Positions 49,394 through 57,542 of a stretch of DNA of 64,000 bases are shown here, piece by piece. The stretch is taken from contig JAHEYT010000026.1 in assembly GCA_023251455.1 (NCBI GenBank), positions 1-64,000 of the forward strand, read 5' to 3'. How positions within the stretch are numbered: position 1 is the stretch's first letter; each line of letters begins with the position of its first letter. Source of the stretch: Bacteroidota bacterium. Lineage in GTDB: Bacteria > Bacteroidota > Bacteroidia > Bacteroidales > Prolixibacteraceae. The position numbers were made by a program, and so were the translations under genes. Under the pieces are notes generated by a model. That model did not search any database. It was given only the letters and a program-made list of their open reading frames with translations, and was not told the origin of the DNA.

Positions 49394-50320
49394 ATGATTT
49401 ACGAACAAAATTCTTTCAATCAGGAGTTTATTGATGATCCTGAATTGCATCAGAAAATTATTGATGCTTTGCCCATTCCCATTTTTTACCGCGATCTGAA
49501 AGGCATCTATAAAGCCTGCAATATGGCTCAGGAAAAATTACTCGGGCTGCCCAAATCGCAGATCATCGGAAAGACTGTTTTCGACATTCAGCCCTTTGAA
49601 ATTGCGGAAATATATGCCAAGCGGGATCAGGAATTACTTGACAGTCCCGGAGACCAAAGTTATGAGGCGAAATTCAGGGATGCAACCGGGTTAATGCACG
49701 ATGTAGTCTTTAACAAAGCGGTAATCCGCGATAGTCAGGGAGAAGTAACAGGAATTGTTGGTTCAATTTTCGACATTACCGAACGGAAAAAGGCAGAGCG
49801 AAAACTCGAAAAGGCACGCGAAGCAACCGTAATTGCTTCGGCCATGATGCACAAAATCAGGGCAGGGCTGATTATTGTTGACAGTGAATTTAAAGTGATT
49901 GATTCGAACGAAGCATTTGCCAAGCTTTTCGGGTCTGAAATTGAAGAACTTTATGAAACTATTCCTGGGCTTCATGGTGCCGACCTGAAAGAACTGGTTC
50001 CCGATGTGATTTATAAAATGTTCGCAGCAACCATGATTTCAGGAGAAAATGCAATTGAGCGAGACATGAAGATTCAGAGTAAATTGCTGCATGTTTCGGT
50101 AATCACCATCTATAAACATCGCGTGGTTGGTGCTCTCTTGCGCGATATGTCGGCTCCTTCGCTTGTACGCGAAGAAATTATCAGTCGGGCACAACGAGTG
50201 AACCGGCACAACCTGGAAACCGTGCAGAAAATCGCGTTTCTGCTTGGCGATAACGCCTCGATGACAGAGGAGCTTCTGAATTCGATTATTGAATCGTACA
50301 AATACGGCGAGGATGAGTGA
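49394..50320 (+). CDS. Dual PAS domain protein
   Basis: 308 aa; two PAS-like segments (IPIFYRDLKGIYKACNMAQEKLLG ... GIVGSIFDITERKKAE; GLIIVDSEFKVIDSNEAFAKLFG). Confidence 0.88.
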   Translation: MIYEQNSFNQEFIDDPELHQKIIDALPIPIFYRDLKGIYKACNMAQEKLLGLPKSQIIGKTVFDIQPFEIAEIYAKRDQELLDSPGDQSYEAKFRDATGLMHDVVFNKAVIRDSQGEVTGIVGSIFDITERKKAERKLEKAREATVIASAMMHKIRAGLIIVDSEFKVIDSNEAFAKLFGSEIEELYETIPGLHGADLKELVPDVIYKMFAATMISGENAIERDMKIQSKLLHVSVITIYKHRVVGALLRDMSAPSLVREEIISRAQRVNRHNLETVQKIAFLLGDNASMTEELLNSIIESYKYGEDE

Positions 50321-51497
50321 TGATTATCACATAGAAGTTGACTTGCATCAGTTGAACCGGCACGGACAGGTCGTTTGCGGGGATGTTTTTCATTCGAAAC
50401 AAATCAGAGCAGAAGGCCGCTCGATTCTGGTGCTTTCCGACGGAATTGGTCATGGCGTAAAAGCCAATGTTTTGGCTACTTTAACCGCGTCGATGGCTCT
50501 GAATTATACCTCTTTTCATACAAAACCTGAAGTTGCTGCCAATATTTTTATGCGTGCCTTGCCCAAAAGCCTAGACGGTAAAGAAAGTTATGCCACTTTT
50601 ACGATCATCGAAATTGAAGACGCCGGATTGGTCCGGATCATTAACTATGACAATCCGCGCTCCATCCTTTTCCGGAAAGGACAACTGTTTAACCCGAAGG
50701 AAATCCACATTCCGATAAGGGGAGAAGAAAATGCGGGCAAAATTTTGCGAATTAGAGAATTTACGCCCATGCTTGAAGACCGGATTATTTTCATGACGGA
50801 TGGAATAACCCAATCAGGATTGGGAAGTACTAAATTTCCAACTGGTTGGGGACTTGATGACATTGCCCGCTTTGCAGAAAATCAAATTGCCCGTGAATAT
50901 GAAATTTCGGCAACCAAACTTGCCCGAAAGATATTGAATCAGGCATCGATGAACGATTCGTTCGAAATACGTGACGATGCCAGCTGTGGAGTGATTTATT
51001 TCAGACAACCCCGCGAATTTATGCTGATTACCGGTCCTCCATTCTATAAGATTAAAGATGCTGATTTCGTTCAGCGGATCAGGGAATTTCCGGGAAAAAA
51101 AATTATCTGCGGAGGAACTACAGCCGAAATTATCGCGAGGGAAATGAATATAGACATCAATATTCAGCACCGGTTCTCCGAAAAATCGTTGCCTCCAGCT
51201 GCCAAAATGGAGGGTTTTGAAATCGTAACTGAAGGAATACTGACATTGGGAAGAGTTGAAGAAATCCTGGAAAATTACAACAGCGATATGCGGCTGGGCG
51301 ACAGTCCTCCTGAGGAAGTGGTGAAACTGCTTACCCAACACGACATTATTCACATCATCGTTGGAACCCGCATCAACTGGGCACATCAGGATCCCGATCA
51401 GCCTATTGAACTTGAGATTCGTAAATTTGTGGTGAAACGAATTGTGAGATTGCTCGAAACCCGATTCTTCAAAAAAGTAACCGTTGAGTTGGTGTAA
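50313..51497 (+). CDS. SpoIIE family (PP2C) protein phosphatase with extra C-terminal domain
   Basis: Start set to MSDDYHIEVD, overlapping the PAS gene stop (ATGAGTGA); VLSDGIGHGVKAN, IIFMTDGITQSG, RDDASCGVI. Confidence 0.9.
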   Translation: MSDDYHIEVDLHQLNRHGQVVCGDVFHSKQIRAEGRSILVLSDGIGHGVKANVLATLTASMALNYTSFHTKPEVAANIFMRALPKSLDGKESYATFTIIEIEDAGLVRIINYDNPRSILFRKGQLFNPKEIHIPIRGEENAGKILRIREFTPMLEDRIIFMTDGITQSGLGSTKFPTGWGLDDIARFAENQIAREYEISATKLARKILNQASMNDSFEIRDDASCGVIYFRQPREFMLITGPPFYKIKDADFVQRIREFPGKKIICGGTTAEIIAREMNIDINIQHRFSEKSLPPAAKMEGFEIVTEGILTLGRVEEILENYNSDMRLGDSPPEEVVKLLTQHDIIHIIVGTRINWAHQDPDQPIELEIRKFVVKRIVRLLETRFFKKVTVELV

Positions 51498-51618
51498 TCA
51501 TTGGCAATCCGGCACAAAATTGATTGGACTAAAAAAGATATCTAACAGATTGGCAATGGAAAATAGTCATCAGTCATTCGGAAACTCTGTTTTAGGAAAT
51601 TTCCCAATGACTATTAAT

Positions 51619-51752
51619 TAACAGGAAAAGTCAATGGTCATTAGGAAAGTGCTAAGTTGCACATTTTCAAATGACTAATGACTCACCTTTATGGTGTTAG
51701 ATTTGCTTTTTAGTTCAATTTTAAACTGGATAGCTATTGACTTTTCCTGTTA
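51619..51752. repeat. Long-range inverted repeat, 17-bp perfect arms
   Basis: TAACAGGAAAAGTCAAT at 51619-51635 and ATTGACTTTTCCTGTTA at 51736-51752. Confidence 0.9.
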
Positions 51753-51822
51753 GTTAAGAGCATTTTCAAATGATTTCTCAATATTTTACAGGCTGAACTC
51801 TTTCGTATGAAATCATTTATAT

Positions 51823-51830
51823 TAGCTTTG
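51823..51830 (+). promoter_or_regulatory. Candidate -7 element (TAGCTTTG) upstream of the GH9 gene
   Basis: TAnnTTTG match 45 nt before start; weak -33 (TTTC) 19 nt upstream. Confidence 0.4.
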
Positions 51831-51874
51831 CTTTATATTGTACTATCGACAATAACACTAAACCAAACCTAAAT

Positions 51875-53512
51875 ATGAGAACAATTGCATCATTTATTTT
51901 TGCACTTATCGTTCTGTCGACCACTTCTATTTTAGCCCAAAAACAGAGTATCTGCTTAAATTCACTTGGATTCTTACCACAATCATCTAAAAAAGCTTCA
52001 ATCGTTGGAGACACCAAATCGTTTGTGATCAAGGAAGCCGATAATCAGACCGTCGTCTTTCAGGGAAAAGTTTCGCCACCGGTTTTTCAGAAAGATGTGA
52101 ACCAAAATGTTGGACTGGCCGACTTTTCTTCATTCTTGAAAAATGGGAAATATTACCTCGAAACTCCGGAAGGCACTAAATCAGCAGTGTTCGAAATTTC
52201 TCCCAAAGTTTACAATCAGGCATTTTATACCAGCATGCGGGGCTTTTATTTGTGGCGTTGTGGTACCGCAGTTGAGGGAATCCACAATGGCCATCTCTTT
52301 TCGCATGCACCCTGCCATTTGGATGACGGGTACGAAGATTTTCAGGGAAAAACTGACCAACGCCGCGATGGAACTGGTGGCTGGCACGATGCCGGCGACT
52401 ATGGCAAATATGTTGTAAATGCTGGTGTAACCGTTGGTATGATGTTTATGGCCTGGGATCAGTTTCAAAATAACCTAAAAAAAATCTCACTTGATTTGCC
52501 TGAAACCACATCCGGATTTCCCGACTTCCTGAAAGAACTGAAATGGGAAACCGATTGGTTGTTGACCATGCAATATACCGACGGATCAGGAAAGGTATCG
52601 CATAAACTGACGCGGAAAAATTTCGAACCGTTCTGTAAACCCGAAGAAGACAACGGGAAAAGATATTTTACCGATTGGAGTTCGGCTGCAGTGGCCGATT
52701 TTGTCGCGATGATGGCTCAGGCCGCTCGCTATTTCGAACCTTACGACAAAACCTATTCTCAAAAATGTTTGGAGGCCGCAAGTTTGAGTTACAAATTCCT
52801 GAAAGAAAATCCGCAAGATAACGGATTTATTCAGGGTGAATTTCAAACTGGCGGTTATCAAACCGAGGATAAAGATGATCGGCTGTGGGCTGCTGCCGAA
52901 ATGTGGGAAACTACCGGTAATGCTGAATACCTGAAAGACTTTGAGAAACAGGCTGCCGCTCAAAACTTCCAGATTGATGAAGATTGGGATTGGGGCGATG
53001 TGTCGAATCTTGGAATGTTTGAATATGTACTTTCATCAAAATCAGGAAAGAACCCTGAAGTTTTGAAAACGATACAAAAAAATATTATAGAAGTTGCAAA
53101 TTTGATTGCCTTTAATGCTGCATCAGATGTTTATGGACGGCCATTAAGCCGATATTACTGGGGATGCAACGGAACCATTGCCCGTCAGGTTTTGAATCTT
53201 CAGGTTGCGCATAAAATCTCGCCGAAGAAAATTTACACTCAAACTTCGCAGGATGCTATTGCACACATCTTCGGGCGAAATTATTACAATCGTTCGTATG
53301 TAACCGGTCTGGGAATTAACCCGGCAATGAATCCACATGACCGGAGATCGGGATCGGACAGTGAAATTGAACCTTGGCCCGGATATATTGTTGGCGGTGG
53401 ACATTCAGCCACCGGATGGAATGACAATCAGGAAGATTACCGGACCAACGAAATTGCGATAAACTGGCAGGCTGCTTTGGTATATGCTCTGGCCGGATTT
53501 ATCGGCAAGTAA
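51875..53512 (+). CDS. Glycoside hydrolase family 9 protein with N-terminal Ig-like domain
   Basis: 545 aa, signal peptide; GGWHDAGDYGKYVVNAGVTVGMM, C-terminal GHSATGWNDNQEDYRTNEIAINWQAALVYALA. Confidence 0.93.
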   Translation: MRTIASFIFALIVLSTTSILAQKQSICLNSLGFLPQSSKKASIVGDTKSFVIKEADNQTVVFQGKVSPPVFQKDVNQNVGLADFSSFLKNGKYYLETPEGTKSAVFEISPKVYNQAFYTSMRGFYLWRCGTAVEGIHNGHLFSHAPCHLDDGYEDFQGKTDQRRDGTGGWHDAGDYGKYVVNAGVTVGMMFMAWDQFQNNLKKISLDLPETTSGFPDFLKELKWETDWLLTMQYTDGSGKVSHKLTRKNFEPFCKPEEDNGKRYFTDWSSAAVADFVAMMAQAARYFEPYDKTYSQKCLEAASLSYKFLKENPQDNGFIQGEFQTGGYQTEDKDDRLWAAAEMWETTGNAEYLKDFEKQAAAQNFQIDEDWDWGDVSNLGMFEYVLSSKSGKNPEVLKTIQKNIIEVANLIAFNAASDVYGRPLSRYYWGCNGTIARQVLNLQVAHKISPKKIYTQTSQDAIAHIFGRNYYNRSYVTGLGINPAMNPHDRRSGSDSEIEPWPGYIVGGGHSATGWNDNQEDYRTNEIAINWQAALVYALAGFIGK

Positions 53513-53599
53513 AAAATAGAATCATTAAATATACATGAATGGTCTGGACATGTCCCGATCATTCATGTACACAACTTTAAACCTAACCAACCTAAAACC

Positions 53600-55486
53600 A
53601 TGAACCCAACAAAAAAAATCATCTTTTCTCTGGCATTCCTATTGCTGGCCGTCTCCGCCATATATGCCGGAGATCATTACAAAAATTTCAAGGTAGCAGT
53701 TTATTCGCGCGCTTACGAAACGGCTAAAATGGGCGATAACAATTACCTGGAGCCCATCTGGGATGAAATATCCCGACAAGTAAAAGTCGATAAAGTTTAC
53801 CTCGAAACACACCGCGATTTGCTGATTGTTGATGAAGCTACATTGACGAAAGCAAAAACGTTTTTTCAGAATCGAGGAATAGAAACTGCAGGTGGAATTA
53901 CCTTAACTGTTGACGAAAGCAACAATTTTGAGACCTTTTGTTATTCCAATCCCGAACATCGAAAAAAAGTAAAAGAGATTGTAGAATTTACCGCCCGACA
54001 TTTTGACGAGCTGATTTTGGATGATTTCTTTTTCACCAATTGCAAATGCGAATTGTGTGTGAAAGCAAAAGGCACGAAAAGCTGGACCGATTTTCGACTG
54101 GAACTGATGACAAAAGCAGCTACGGATTTAGTTATTGACCCCGCAAAAGAAGTGAACCCAAACGTTAAAGTAGTGATAAAATATCCGAATTGGTACGACC
54201 ATTTTCAGGGTTGTGGATTCAATCTGGAAACCGAGCCCAAACTGTTCGATGGCCTCTATACCGGAACCGAAACCCGCGATCCGTCGGGTAATCAGCATTT
54301 ACAACCTTATCTTGGCTATTTGGTGTACCGGTATTTTAACAACCTGAAATCGGGCAAAAACGGTGGCGGTTGGGTCGATCCGGGTGGACTGACATTTATG
54401 GATCGTTATGCAGAGCAACTTTGGTTAACGATGTTTGCCAAAGCTCCTGAAATTACACTTTTTGATTTCCGTCAATTACAGCGCCCATTGCTAAAATCAG
54501 ATCGGGCTGCATGGCAAAGTCTGGCAACTTGCAGTTTCAATTATGACGAAATGATGAAACCCGTGCCCGATAAAACTGGAAAAATGGTGCAACCGACTAC
54601 CATTGCCCGTGCCGCAGGATATACTTTCGAAACGATTGATCAGTTTCTGGGACAACTTGGTAATCCTTTAGGTGTTAAAAGCTATAAACCCTTCCATTCT
54701 ACAGGCGAAGAGTTTCTTCAGAATTACATCGGTATGACTGGCGTTCCGATGGATATTGTTCCTGAATTTCCGGAGAACGAACCGATTGTTTTTCTTACAG
54801 AACAAGCTAAATCTGATCCTCAGATTGTTAGTAAAATTAAAAAACAATTGCTCTCGGGAAAAGACATCATGGTTACTTCCGGTTTCCTGAAAACCATGCA
54901 GGACAAAGGAATCGGAGATATTGTAGAGCTTCGTGTAAACGATGCAAAAGCTACGGTCAAAGAATTTGTTGCCGGATGGGGCCAGCACTCGTTTTCTGGA
55001 AAAGCTATGATTATTCCGCAAATCAACTATCTGACCAACGATTCGTGGGAAATTGTTTCGGCCTTCGATGGAACCAATGGCTGGCCAATCATTCACCGTG
55101 CAAACTACGCCAAAGGAAAATTCTATGTATTAACAATTCCCGATAATGTAACCGATTTGTATCAGTATCCGGTTGACGTTCTTTCGAAAATAAGGGAAAT
55201 ATTAACTCCCAACATGCCAGCACTCCTTGAAGCAACGGGTAATAACAGCTTGTTTGTTTACGACAACAATACCGTTATTGTGGAATCATTTACCAACGAG
55301 ACGCAGCTAGTGAAACTTCGGTTATCTGAGAAATTTACCAAAGCCACTGATTTAATTTCAGGAAAGGAAATTTCAGGAGAAAAGAAAGAATATTTTCTGA
55401 CACGTCGTCAGCCAGCAATCGTTAAAACGGTTTTGAATCTGGAGTTGAAACCTCATTCATACATAGTATTGAAACTAGAGAAATAG
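53600..55486 (+). CDS. Secreted protein of unknown function, glycoside-hydrolase-like barrel suspected
   Basis: 628 aa, signal peptide; DELILDDFFFTNCKCELC motif; no family recognised. Confidence 0.7.
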   Translation: MNPTKKIIFSLAFLLLAVSAIYAGDHYKNFKVAVYSRAYETAKMGDNNYLEPIWDEISRQVKVDKVYLETHRDLLIVDEATLTKAKTFFQNRGIETAGGITLTVDESNNFETFCYSNPEHRKKVKEIVEFTARHFDELILDDFFFTNCKCELCVKAKGTKSWTDFRLELMTKAATDLVIDPAKEVNPNVKVVIKYPNWYDHFQGCGFNLETEPKLFDGLYTGTETRDPSGNQHLQPYLGYLVYRYFNNLKSGKNGGGWVDPGGLTFMDRYAEQLWLTMFAKAPEITLFDFRQLQRPLLKSDRAAWQSLATCSFNYDEMMKPVPDKTGKMVQPTTIARAAGYTFETIDQFLGQLGNPLGVKSYKPFHSTGEEFLQNYIGMTGVPMDIVPEFPENEPIVFLTEQAKSDPQIVSKIKKQLLSGKDIMVTSGFLKTMQDKGIGDIVELRVNDAKATVKEFVAGWGQHSFSGKAMIIPQINYLTNDSWEIVSAFDGTNGWPIIHRANYAKGKFYVLTIPDNVTDLYQYPVDVLSKIREILTPNMPALLEATGNNSLFVYDNNTVIVESFTNETQLVKLRLSEKFTKATDLISGKEISGEKKEYFLTRRQPAIVKTVLNLELKPHSYIVLKLEK

Positions 55487-55516
55487 GGCAGACACATTTT
55501 AAAAAAAAGCCTATCA

Positions 55517-56224
55517 ATGAATAAAAAACATCATCTTGTCGCTTTGTTTTTTTGCATTACCGCGTTGGGATTCGTATTCCTGGAATCATGTCAGACCGGT
55601 AAAAATTTAAATACTTATAAGGGAAAACCTTACAGCGACTCCATTTACAATGCCGGAGCCCAAACCATTCCGGGCAAGCTTCAGTGCGAATACTATGATT
55701 TTGGCGGCGAAGGAATCGCATTTCATGATAATGATTCGACCAACTCAGGAAGTGGCAGATTAAATCCTGCCGATGGTTCCTATTTGCATGAATTTCGCAT
55801 CGATGAATCTGTTGACATTTCATATACCAAATTCCGTGATCCGGCTATTGACAATACCCTGTATAATTTGGTGCAACCCGAAAAAGATCAGCTTTATGTA
55901 GGATGGACCAACGCAGGAGAATGGACAAAATACACTGTTAATGTTACAAAAGCAGGAACTTACCAGCTTGGAATCATGTACACTTCGAATCAAAATGGGA
56001 AAATTGCGATTTCGGTTAACGACCAGGATGCAACCGGTCCATTGTTAATACCTTCCACTTTTGTTGCCGAAGACAGTGTCGCATGGAGACAATGGCACCA
56101 TTGGAACTACATCGATTCTATTTCGCAGGTTAAACTGAAAGAAGGATTACAAACCCTTACCATTCATACGGTAGAAATTGGGCAGATGAATTACGACTAT
56201 ATCGATTTTAAATTAGCAGAATAG
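55517..56224 (+). CDS. CBM6-like carbohydrate-binding lipoprotein
   Basis: 235 aa; ESCQTGKN lipobox region; LQCEYYDFGGEGIAFHD ... VGWTNAGEWTKYTVNVTKAGTYQLGIMY ... YDYIDFKLAE typical of CBM6. Confidence 0.85.
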   Translation: MNKKHHLVALFFCITALGFVFLESCQTGKNLNTYKGKPYSDSIYNAGAQTIPGKLQCEYYDFGGEGIAFHDNDSTNSGSGRLNPADGSYLHEFRIDESVDISYTKFRDPAIDNTLYNLVQPEKDQLYVGWTNAGEWTKYTVNVTKAGTYQLGIMYTSNQNGKIAISVNDQDATGPLLIPSTFVAEDSVAWRQWHHWNYIDSISQVKLKEGLQTLTIHTVEIGQMNYDYIDFKLAE

Positions 56225-56323
56225 TCTGATTCAATTCCTAATTTTACAGCTTACACGATGTAAAACATGTTGTAAAAAAAGAAAAAATATATACAGCCGT
56301 TTTTCCATAAACAAGATAAAAAC

Positions 56324-56355
56324 AAGTGCAGAATTCGTGTTTGAATCCTGCACTT
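56324..56355 (-). terminator. Terminator of the DHOD-like gene
   Basis: AAGTGCAGAATTC/GAATCCTGCACTT stem, T-tract on minus strand (TGTTTTTATC). Confidence 0.75.
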
Positions 56356-56382
56356 TCTATAAAATGGAAATAATCCCGGAAT

Positions 56383-57396
56383 TTAAACCATTGGATATTT
56401 CTTGAAAATCTCTTCTGATTTCGCAAGAATATCAACATACTGTGCACGCTGATAAACGTAAGGATCTTTCAGATTCTTTCTGGATAGTTTTCCACGGAAA
56501 TCATCAAGTTTTTTGTAGCTCTTTTTGTCCATCCAGTCGTTTAATTCGGCGAGCATGGTTGCAACGTATGCTGGCTGGTTTTTATAAACCGTTGAAACAA
56601 CCTGAACAACGTCGGCACCTGAAAGCAATAAACGAATCACATCTTCCGAGGTATAAATCCCACGACTGGCGCAAATGTTGCCCGCAACATTTCCATGAAG
56701 CAAACCTGAATAGCGCAATGCCAGTTGGTGGTCGCGGGCTTGAGTAAGTTCCCATGGGAAATGGAAAATCTCATTTTCAATGTCGATTTCAGGCTGAAAA
56801 AATCGATTAAACATTACAAAACCATCAATACCTGCTTCATCAAGCTTTTTGATAAAATTTAAGGTGTTGGTATAAAACGGACTTAATTTTACACTTACCG
56901 GAATTTTAACTGCTTTTTTTACACTCTTGACAATCTGGTATTGCTTGTCTTCGATTGAAGACGCGCCAACTTCAAAATATCCGGGAGTGGCATATAAATT
57001 TAACTCCAACCCGTCAACACCGGTTTCTTCAAGCAATTTGGCATATTCAACCCAGCTGGGTTCGTAGATGGCATTCAGGCTGGCAAAAACAGGAACAGAG
57101 GCAGTCTGCTTCAGGTTTTTTAGATTATGAAGATATTCTTTCGGACCGGCATGAACGAGGTCTGGAAAAATACGGCCCATTTCCGAATTTCGGTTTGCGT
57201 ATTCATTCATATCTTCATCCATTTGAAGACTTTCCAACTGAATTTGTTCTTCGAAAAGAGATTTGTAAACAATTGCAGCGATACCGGCTTCTTCAAGTTC
57301 TTTTACCACTTCCGGTTTGGTAACAAGATTGCTGGCGCCCAAAATAATTGGGTTTTTCAATTTAACGCCCAGGTAGGTTGTTGATAAATCTGCCAT
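56383..57396 (-). CDS. Dihydroorotate dehydrogenase-like flavoprotein
   Basis: Start set to MADLSTTYLGVKLKNPIILGASN; VDGLELNLYA, IPVSVKLSPFYTN, GADVVQVVST. Confidence 0.88.
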   Translation of the reverse strand: MADLSTTYLGVKLKNPIILGASNLVTKPEVVKELEEAGIAAIVYKSLFEEQIQLESLQMDEDMNEYANRNSEMGRIFPDLVHAGPKEYLHNLKNLKQTASVPVFASLNAIYEPSWVEYAKLLEETGVDGLELNLYATPGYFEVGASSIEDKQYQIVKSVKKAVKIPVSVKLSPFYTNTLNFIKKLDEAGIDGFVMFNRFFQPEIDIENEIFHFPWELTQARDHQLALRYSGLLHGNVAGNICASRGIYTSEDVIRLLLSGADVVQVVSTVYKNQPAYVATMLAELNDWMDKKSYKKLDDFRGKLSRKNLKDPYVYQRAQYVDILAKSEEIFKKYPMV

Positions 57397-57465
57397 AATA
57401 TGTGGTTTTAGTGTTGTCGATTTCAAGTTAAACTCATGATGTGCTGCTTTTGTTCAGCAATTTGG

Positions 57466-57501
57466 CAAAAAAAAAGAACCCCGGAGATTTTCCCCGGGGT
57501 T
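57466..57501 (-). terminator. Terminator of hppA
   Basis: AACCCCGG/CCGGGGTT stem plus T-tract on minus strand. Confidence 0.88.
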
Positions 57502-57542
57502 TATTGTATTCATATTTTATACAAACAAAAATTGTTGAAGCA

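Noticed and set aside
50814-51386. 190-aa minus-strand ORF
   Set aside because: Antisense to the SpoIIE phosphatase gene; atypical composition
51541-51760. Calling the inverted-repeat block an insertion sequence
   Set aside because: No transposase ORF and no clear target duplication; kept only as an unexplained repeat
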